Below are positions 56,986 through 64,000 of a stretch of DNA of 64,000 nucleotides, in pieces. The position numbers and the translations under genes were made by a program. Within the stretch, counting starts at the first letter, position 1. The number at the start of each line of letters is the position of its first letter. A model generated the notes under the pieces. It made no database searches. It had not been told where the DNA came from and saw nothing but the letters and a program-made list of their open reading frames with translations. Location: assembly GCF_965363235.1 (NCBI RefSeq), contig NC_134845.1, positions 81,188,413-81,252,412 on the forward strand. The letters are read 5' to 3'. The DNA comes from Mytilus galloprovincialis (lineage: Eukaryota; Mollusca; Bivalvia; Mytilida; Mytilidae).

Positions 56986-58090
56986 GAGGGACGAAAGAAA
57001 CCAGAGGGAGAGTCAAACTCACAAATAAAAAAATAACTGACAACATCATGGTTTAAAATAAAAAGACAAACATACAAATAATATTATAGAAGACAAAACA
57101 TAGAAAACTAAAGACTAAGCAACATGAACCGCACCAAAATCTTTGGGTGATTTCAGGTGTTCCGGATAAGTGAGCAGATCCTGCTCCACATGTGGTACCC
57201 GTTGTGTTGCTTATGTTATTACAAATCCGGTAAATAGTCTAGTTTGGTAGGTCACATTCATGAAAAGGCAAAGGGTATTGTAGTTACGACATAAGGAACC
57301 TATCCAATATCATCTGTGAAACGGTTATTCCATAACGGTCAGCCAACTCGTGATGGCGTCCTTAAAATTTACGAAAGGATGATTTCAACTTCAACATTTG
57401 GAACTCTTAGTTTAATAGCTTCATTTTGAGTAGCAATCCTCTATCAAGGAAATCATGATAGGAAATATCGTATCAATTGGGAGATACTCTGTATGCAGGC
57501 GCTGATGGAATGTTGTTACATATAGAAATTGAAAGTTCACAATTGGAAACCTGAAATTATCTCTTTTGTCAAAGAGTTTTGTTTTCAACCAACCCTATTT
57601 GTCAATTTAGTGTAAGGCAAGATATGAGGCAGACTTAGCTGTATCTGTAGTATTCTTTATCTCCAGTTCGATGGGATAGATTCGTTCAACATAGTCACCA
57701 AAATTTGTATTATTTAGTAAGAGAACATCATCTATACAGCGGAACGTAAAGTTAAAGGATATTGCTTATTCCTAAGAAGTTCCTGTATGAAGTCAGCCTC
57801 ATAATAATTAAGAAACAAGTCGACAGGAAGATGAGCAAAATTGGTTCCCATTGAATTTCCGACATTCTGTTGACAAACACGTCCTGAAAACGTAACAAAT
57901 ATGTTGTCAAACGAATCAAGCATCTTAATAATATCAGTTTCAGAGAATTTTTAGTTTGAATCAGAGTGATTATTTACAAAGTAGGATTTATCCCTCCCCA
58001 AGACAAGATACTTGTATCTACGTTCGCCATTCTTTTTGATGAAACAAAGTAATACCAACTCTTTCAATTTGTCTTTTAGTTTGGAATAGC
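56986..58090 (-). pseudogene. Penelope-like reverse transcriptase insertion, copy E
   Basis: Minus strand: 3' UTR at 56986-57260, coding remnant to 58090. Readable blocks include FSGRVCQQNVGNSMGT, VDLFLNYYEADFIQEL and FRCIDDVLLLNN (catalytic Asp pair kept, Tyr replaced by Cys), with frameshifts. Flanked by TTTAAAA (56979-56985) and CTTAAAA (58090-58096), a likely target duplication in repeat H. The 5' end coincides with the start of copy C. Confidence 0.75.
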
Positions 58091-58583
58091 TTAAAATAGT
58101 ACATAAGGTAAAATGCAGTTTTGGGCTCAAATCTCTGAAACCTAAGCATTTAGAGCAAATCTGACGATGATACTATTGTATCTGCCCTGAAATGTTAAGT
58201 CTATTCAGACAACCCGTTGATGGGTTGATGGGTTGCTGCCTCTGAATTGGTAATTTTTGGAAAGATTTGCAGCTTTTGGTTATGATCTTGAATATTATTA
58301 TAAATAGAGATAAACTATAAACAACAATAATGTACAACAAAGTTAGACCTACAAATGAGTTAACATTGTCAACAGTCAAAACATTTTCCACTGTTACAAC
58401 TAGGCCAAGTTCATTATAGCTAGGAATAATTGTAAGCAGGAAGAATGTTTAATAAAGTAAGTTCTACAAACATTTCACCATCCCCAAAACACAAAACACA
58501 ATTCTGTCATGAATCCATCTGTGTCCTTTGTTTAATATGCTCATAGATCACAGGCTCTTTAAGCCTCTAGTTAATTATTATTA

Positions 58584-58662
58584 GGTCTTTCCACTTTTCT
58601 GTGGAAAGGCCTATCAGATTTCTTCTGAAAATTAGGTCTTTCCACTGTTCTGTGGAAAGACC
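58584..58662 (+). repeat. Two GGTCTTTCCAC hairpins
   Basis: GGTCTTTCCAC-TGTTCT-GTGGAAAGACC at 58635-58662 is a perfect 11-bp stem. A one-mismatch sister lies at 58584-58611. Single versions occur near 55202 and, diverged, at 51770 and 52910. Confidence 0.8.
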
Positions 58663-60414
58663 TATAATTGTATTTGTTCTGATTACGATTTTTTTTCCGC
58701 CAAATTTTGTTTTTGCGTAATTTTTTTGTTTAGCAATATGTCGCTAAGATATTTCTTATATAGTATTATACATTTCATGCGCTTTTTTATTATCACCCAA
58801 TCTAAGCCAAACAGCTTTCATTGTAAGAGTTATCTCCCTATTCACAGTTAGTCAAGTGTCTGCATCTCCTAATTCGTAATATATATATATGTATATATAT
58901 CGACAAAATTCTTTTTCTAAATCGTTCGGTACATCTTCGTGAATTTTTGGCTACTTTGGATCGAAGCCATTCGATGAAATTTTATATGAGTTACCTACCT
59001 CCCCAGAATACATTTGTCGGTATCTTTTTTAACCCATAAACCGTTAACCGTATAGCCTTGGGATGCTTGTTTTTGAGGCCCCTAGGTCTTTACTCAGAAA
59101 ATGAGGTCAAGTTCAAAGGTCAAAGTCAAGTTATCAATTGTGACTTTTCCTTGTTTTTGCATGTTCTCCATCACTTTTAAAGATATATATAAAAGAATAA
59201 GTGCAAACTATTTGTTTTATTCAAATGAAGATATGTTACATCTGTTCTGAAACAATTTAACGGTATCTTGTAGGAGTTAGTGCCCCTGAAATGTCTATAA
59301 TAAGGCAAATCTGGAACTATTATACTGTTAATATAATAGTCCAGGGGGAAATTGATTATTTTAATTTAGGGTTTTCTCTCCATTTTTATTTAAAAATATG
59401 CATATAGTGATACACCTCATTGCAAAATATAATTAAGACCTGGAGCCTTCATTTAAGGTCTTTGGTGAATGACCTTGAAATTGAGCTCTAAGTCATAGAT
59501 TAATGTGACGTTCTAGATTTTGACCTTTGCTTTTACCTCATATTTATAAATGATAAAGCCATGGGACTTTTTGCATTAAGTTGCAAACCATATGACCTTG
59601 AAAAAAGAACCGAAAGTGACCCTGTGTAAACCGAAAATAGCAATTTTTTTTTATACTTTTTGAATCCAAAATTATATAGAACCATATAGTTTTCGAATCA
59701 GTGTCATTCAAACCGTAAAATAATACTGGAAGTAACATTTTTTAAACCGGAAATAACAGTAATCTCCCTTATTTAAATAATATTGTATAGAAACCAGATA
59801 TTATTGGAATCAACGTACTATAAGCTATCATTTGACGCTGTTAATGACATTTTACTATTTTCTTATTAAAAAACATGTTTTTTGTGTGGAAAGACCTTCA
59901 ATTGGTCTCTGAACAATTGGTTTTTAATATTTGTTTTTCTTCTTCCGCCACATACGATATTTTTTTGTTTCGCAAGATATCGCTTTGATTTTTGGCATAT
60001 GATATCGAACAGATATTGCAATAATGAAACTGACCCTGTTAGGCCGAATACTTTTTATTGTAAGAGTTATCTCCCCAAACACTGTTTTTCTAGTGTACGA
60101 ATCTCCTTCGCAACCGTTTAAGATTACGACAAATTTATTTCACCAATTTTCTGATAACATCTTTAAGAACTAAAACATAATTTTGACCGACGCTATCCGG
60201 AAACTCGATATGAGAGTTATTTCCCCTTCTGTATGTAAAATTAGTAAAATGTAATTGTAATTGGTAAACCATAAGTGATAGAGATCTATGTTGTTTTGAT
60301 TAGAGATCCTTGGTTCAAAATAAAGAAATTTTGGTCAAGGTCAAGATTTTGGTTTATTTTCAACTTTTTTCAAACACCATACAAGACATCGACATGTTTT
60401 AACTTTATTGTTAA

Positions 60415-62175
60415 TTGATTATTAAAGACATAATTTGTTCACATGCAACACACTGCTCCTTTGAGGATTCACTGTCTTTACTAGGATTTAAATCTGTTAA
60501 TTTGATACGACCGAAATCAAAGCGAACAAACAAAAGATCAGGAGGGTTATCTATTTTAGTTAAACATGAAATTAAATCAGGGGTAAAATTTCTTGAGCAT
60601 TCAAATAACGATTACATATGGTTAAAGTTGAGTAGCTCTCTTTGTAATCTCACAAGATATATATTTGTGTTTCATTTATGACTCCCCTGAAAATTCATCT
60701 CACACCTATTCTTTAAATGATGATATATTTGACCTTCTAGAAAAAGATATAACAAGGAACTCAACATTAATGTTTTCGCAGGAGACTTGAATGCCAGAAC
60801 TGGGACTGGGGAACTAAATCTATAGATAATGATTCTCAAGATAATCTTATCCTATTATATGATAATTCTAACCCTGATTATGATATATCAGTCCGTCATA
60901 GTAAAGATGTACATTTATCTACCCGTGGAAAATTATTAAATGATATATGTGTACAGGCGGGGCTTCTATTCTTAATGGAAGAACTAGAGGGGATTTGACA
61001 ATTAACTTATCATAATCATCGAGGGAGCAGTGTAGTTGACTACTTCATAGTATCAGAGGAACTATTAGATATTTTTTAACTTTTTCAAGTTCATGACTTT
61101 TTAGCTGATCTTTCAGATCACAGTCAGGTCTCTGTTATGTTAAATATAGATATTAAAGTTCATGTACTAGATACTCAGAGTGAACATTCTCAAACCCCCC
61201 CCCCCCAAATATATTTGGAATGATTCTGCATTAAAATGTCAAACAGCTCTGACCTCTAATGATATGAACAAAAAATATCAAACTTTTTGTCTGACGACTC
61301 TGATTCTCAAAATATGACTTTAAAACTAAATGATATAATCTGTGACGCAGCTGCTAAATCTTTAAAACAAATATTACCTAAAATTCCAAACTCCTTAAAT
61401 TCAAATACTAAAACTAAAAAGAAACAACCAAAGTGGTTTGATTTTTTCTTTAATTAAAATACGTAAACAATTAGATGACAAGGGAAAACTATTTAAAAAA
61501 TATAATAATGACCCAATAGTTAAATGGAATTTCTTCAATTTTTTAAAACTTTATAGAAAAACTAGGGAAAATAAATATAAACAGTTCCGTAAAGATCTTA
61601 TTGTACAACAATACAACATGAGAACTTAAACTTGAAATAGAAAAGGGAAGATATAAAGGAATACCCGCAGACAAAAGATTGTGTAAACTATGTAATAATG
61701 ACATTGTTGAGGATGAAAATTCATTTTCTTCTTCAATGTTCATCACTTAAAACTGAAAGGTCCAGTTTCATTTAAGATTTATCCTCTGAATTAACTAATT
61801 TTAAAACTTTAAATGACCAATCAAAATTTGTATAGTTGATGTCAAATGAAGATCCATTTGTTAATAACATAACGAGTAAGTTAATAGACAATTTAATAAA
61901 GACTAGAAGAGTAAAATTAAGTAATAAAACATGAGAAGCCCCCAGCCCTTCTTTTCACTATACAATGGTACTGATTGTGTTCACTCACTCATTATCTTTG
62001 TGAAAATATACTGTATTTGTTGTCTCCCTTCTCGTATATAGTTTTAGTACTATTGTCATGTATTGTAATTTCAAATAGTTCAATGAAAAAAATCACCACA
62101 ACTATTGATACACTTTAATTTAAACTGTAAACTCGGGGCGTCTTGATTGGCAAATACAAATTGTTGTTGTTGTTA
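60415..62175 (+). pseudogene. Non-LTR retrotransposon (LINE) with deleted middle
   Basis: Endonuclease domain in pieces: RSGGLSILVKHEIKSG (60540), DYIWLKLSS, AGDLNARTG (60778, the GDxN motif), SSVVDYFIVSEEL (61025), DLSDHSQVSV (61108, the catalytic Asp-His motif). Then PKWFD..IRKQLDDKG (61430) and YRKTRENKYKQFRKDL, the linker before RT. At about 61620 the text jumps to EKGRYKGIPADKRLCK and LCNNDIVEDENS, the Cys-rich C-terminal end. The whole reverse transcriptase is missing. The 3' end is (GTT)n-like at 62160-62175. It sits inside the array motif TTGTTAGTTGC.ACATGTC. Confidence 0.75.
61197..61206 (+). repeat. C10 tract inside the LINE
   Basis: A run of ten C within the endonuclease-to-linker region; also breaks the frame. 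Confidence 0.85.
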
Positions 62176-62209
62176 GTTGCAACATGTCATAAAAAGTAAA
62201 ATCATGAAA

Positions 62210-62345
62210 ATACTTATTCAAAACGGAAAGTCCATAATCGAATGACAAAATCAAATGATAAAACACATCAAACGAATTGATCAGTACTGCCATATTCCTG
62301 ACTTGGTACATGCATTTTTAAATGTAGAAAATGGTGGATTGAACC
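62210..62345 (+). repeat. Repeat R1, 5' half
   Basis: AAAACGGAAAGTCCATAATC through AAATGGTGGATTGAACCTG. Confidence 0.65.
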
Positions 62346-62489
62346 TGTTTTGTTTTTAATTTTTATGTATGTTATTTTTTAACATCTCTGTAACCTTGTT
62401 ACTTGCATGATTTCATGAGAATAAACTATCAATCGCACCTAATTCCGTTATATTTAAAACGCCTAACATATACATATTGGTTTAAAAGG

Positions 62490-63255
62490 TTCGTTAACAT
62501 TAAATTAGAGTTTTCTCCCTTCATTTAGTCCAAAAAAAATGTATGGTGATACTACTCGTTGACCAGTTAAGATCTATTTCGATATTAAAATATTAAAAAT
62601 CAGTCTAAACTGTCAGTTCCTATGGCTTTATGGTGTTTAAATATGAACTTAAAGCAAAGGTCAAAATCTAGAACGTCCCATTAACCTTTGACCTTGACTT
62701 CAATTTCAAGGTCACGAACCAAGGACACCTAATAAAAAAGACCAAAGGTCTTAAATATGTTTAGTTAATGAGTTATATCACTTAACGCATAATTCTAAAT
62801 ATAAGATGGGCGACAACTCCCATTTATTGTCTACGCAACCTTTCAACCAAAATTTTGTAGTTATGACATGTCGCAATTAACAATTAAGTACAAATAATTT
62901 GTCAATATGTTATACGGTTTTTTAAAATAAGTAAAAATAGGCCAAAATCAAAATTTAGAATTTGACCTTGACCTTGACCTTTGACCTGAGGTAATTTTCA
63001 TGTTTTTGCATGGACCAAGGACCTCAAATCCAAAGACCCTAGGCCAATATCTCTTATGGTTTAACAGTTAGAAATGCATATCACTGGAATTAAGTGAAAA
63101 AAGGGTGAATAACTCTCATATGGAGTCTCCGACAGCTTCGATCCAAATAGCCAACCTAATCCTGAAGATGTAACGAGCAATTTGCTAAAATAAATTTGTC
63201 GTAATCTTTTACGGTTTCAAAGGAGTAGTGGCCACAAGAAAAACAGTGTTTTTGG
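62490..63255 (-). repeat. Inverted array unit
   Basis: TTGACCTTGACCTTGACC and AAACAGTGTTTTTGGAGATA are the complement of array blocks, in reversed order. It ends abruptly at GGAGATA|CAG, where the next element begins. Confidence 0.65.
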
Positions 63256-63257
63256 AG

Positions 63258-63595
63258 ATACAGTTGGGTGCAGACCAAGCATTACATAAAGTAAACGCAA
63301 GTTAACGCCGCGTGCACGTATTTAGTTAGTTAACTTCAAATCTCCCGTTTACTAGTAAACGCACGTTTACTATAATTACGTTAACGTGGTCTAAATGGAA
63401 ATTTCTAATGTCTACCCTAGTAAACAGGCGTTTACTATGTGTCCGTTTAGTCAGTAGTAAACGGGCGTTTACTTCAGAATTCTTCAAATTTATTTTTACG
63501 TGCACTTAAAAGTAAACGGGTGTTTACTACAGATTTTACAAGTGTATTTTTACGTGCACTTGAAAGTAAACGCACGTTTACTTTTCGCGTTAACT
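63258..63595. mobile_element. Probable transposon end with AGTAAACG palindromes
   Basis: Starts in the interrupted array motif with GTTGGGTGCAGACCAAGC. Five palindromes of the form AGTAAACGnnCGTTTACT follow (centres near 63361, 63429, 63465, 63521 and 63575); the last three are about 55 bp apart, with TTTTTACGTGCACTT between. No second end is seen before the window stops. Confidence 0.55.
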
Positions 63596-63599
63596 GATT

Positions 63600-64000
63600 G
63601 GGTAAATTTAGAAATAAACTTCAAGTTCATTTGCACATTTTTATTTTTTATAAAAACGACCCTTAGTCTTAATATTTTACGTATATAATAAAGTATGTGT
63701 TTCAAACCAGAACAATTCAAAAACTCTTTTAATTCAAAATATTAAATTACACAAAATCACTTTCATTAAGTCCATTAACTTTACTGATTTGCAGATTTTC
63801 TATATTTTCTTTTCAAAAGTTACAGGTGCAAATATCGATACGGAAAGAAAGGTTATCTGAGACATAGGGAGAATATTTTTACATGATGGGATGTAAACAT
63901 CATGGTTTACGTTGTTTCGTTCGCCATTTATAATTTGTCTCTTCGAATTCCTAACTATAACTCGGTGCATTTAATACATTATTTTTAATCGAAATTCACC
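63600..64000. other. AT-rich DNA, nothing recognised
   Basis: No supported gene or repeat. It may be the interior of the element starting at 63258. Confidence 0.4.

Larger units (their letters stand above)
56116..58570 (+). mobile_element. Helitron-like element H in the array, carrying two insertions
   Basis: Starts AAGCTCACCTAGCCCATAGG after ACAATTGTTTTT and ends AGGCT-CTTTA-AGCCT-CTAG before TTAATTATTATT. Other array units read ..TTTTAATTATTATT without it, so the empty site is known. It is interrupted by repeat R1 (56425-56700) and by Penelope-like copy E (56986-58090). Confidence 0.7.
48411..63255 (+). repeat. Array of diverged 0.6-1.2 kb units with nested insertions
   Basis: A recurrent order of blocks: CTGTTTAACCGAACACTTTT, GTAAGAGTTATCTCCC, CAACCGTTTAAGATTACGAC, AAGGTCAAAGGTCAAGG, GACCTTGTGTAAACTGGAAG, TTTTGGAATAAGGGT and a GGTCTTTCCAC hairpin. 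The GTTATCTCC block starts near 48450, 51935, 53655, 55390, 58830 and 60065; an inverted unit lies at 62490-63255. Removing the insertions listed separately gives spacings of about 0.6-1.2 kb. ETS-type ACCGGAAGT occurs at 51553, 52362 and 54922, with diverged forms elsewhere. Open frames here (for example 55226-55652, 59544-59738) are not supported as genes. Confidence 0.7.

Overview
The window is eukaryotic, AT-rich and intron-rich, with no long intact reading frame (the longest is 137 codons). It is crowded with mobile-element remnants. Several dispersed repeats match, from memory, families abundant in marine mussels, especially one carrying the core GACGAAACGCGCGTCTGG and one ending in a TTTGACACATTTCCC-type tail. 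A bivalve mollusc, most likely Mytilus, is the best guess. This rests on recognition and was not searched.

Host coding sequence appears only as short exons, found by joining good splice sites with compatible phase and open frames. The best supported are: (i) a + strand gene with an EF-hand-like exon (735-819) and the next exon (4025-4100), with a possible last exon at 5512; (ii) a minus-strand two-exon gene of 95 codons (22238-22934) with TATA box and poly(A) signal, plus a possible alternative first exon at 24006-24062; (iii) a + strand three-exon 3' gene end rich in coiled-coil-like residues (41003-41422); (iv) smaller two-exon candidates at 13742-14167 (+), 15054-15790 (-), 24996-26172 (+) and 9850-10294 (+). 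None could be given a confident function. Short exons can look open by chance, so each needs transcript support.

The rest is layered mobile DNA. From 1 to about 20 kb, gene introns are filled with repeat fragments, one 1.4 kb TTAA-flanked inverted-repeat element (6300-7705) and a degenerate ~120-bp minisatellite (11.0-11.8 kb). From 27 to 45 kb there are four more terminal-inverted-repeat elements, a 220-bp palindromic MITE, and two Penelope-like reverse transcriptase pseudogenes. One of these elements (41857-45425) holds a 153-bp near-perfect palindrome and a Helitron-like tandem element.

From 48.4 to 63.25 kb lies a head-to-tail array of diverged 0.6-1.2 kb units, with one inverted unit at the far end. 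The units carry recurrent ACCGGAAGT (ETS-type) and AGGTCA (nuclear-receptor half-site) motifs. The array is interrupted by a 2.3 kb element built around a 24-bp minisatellite, a mussel-type repeat, two truncated Penelope-like copies, a Helitron-like element and a LINE with its middle deleted. Removing the insertions restores unit spacing, which gives an insertion order. A recurring theme is that at least five unrelated inverted-repeat elements have ends or interiors made of their own short degenerate oligomer.
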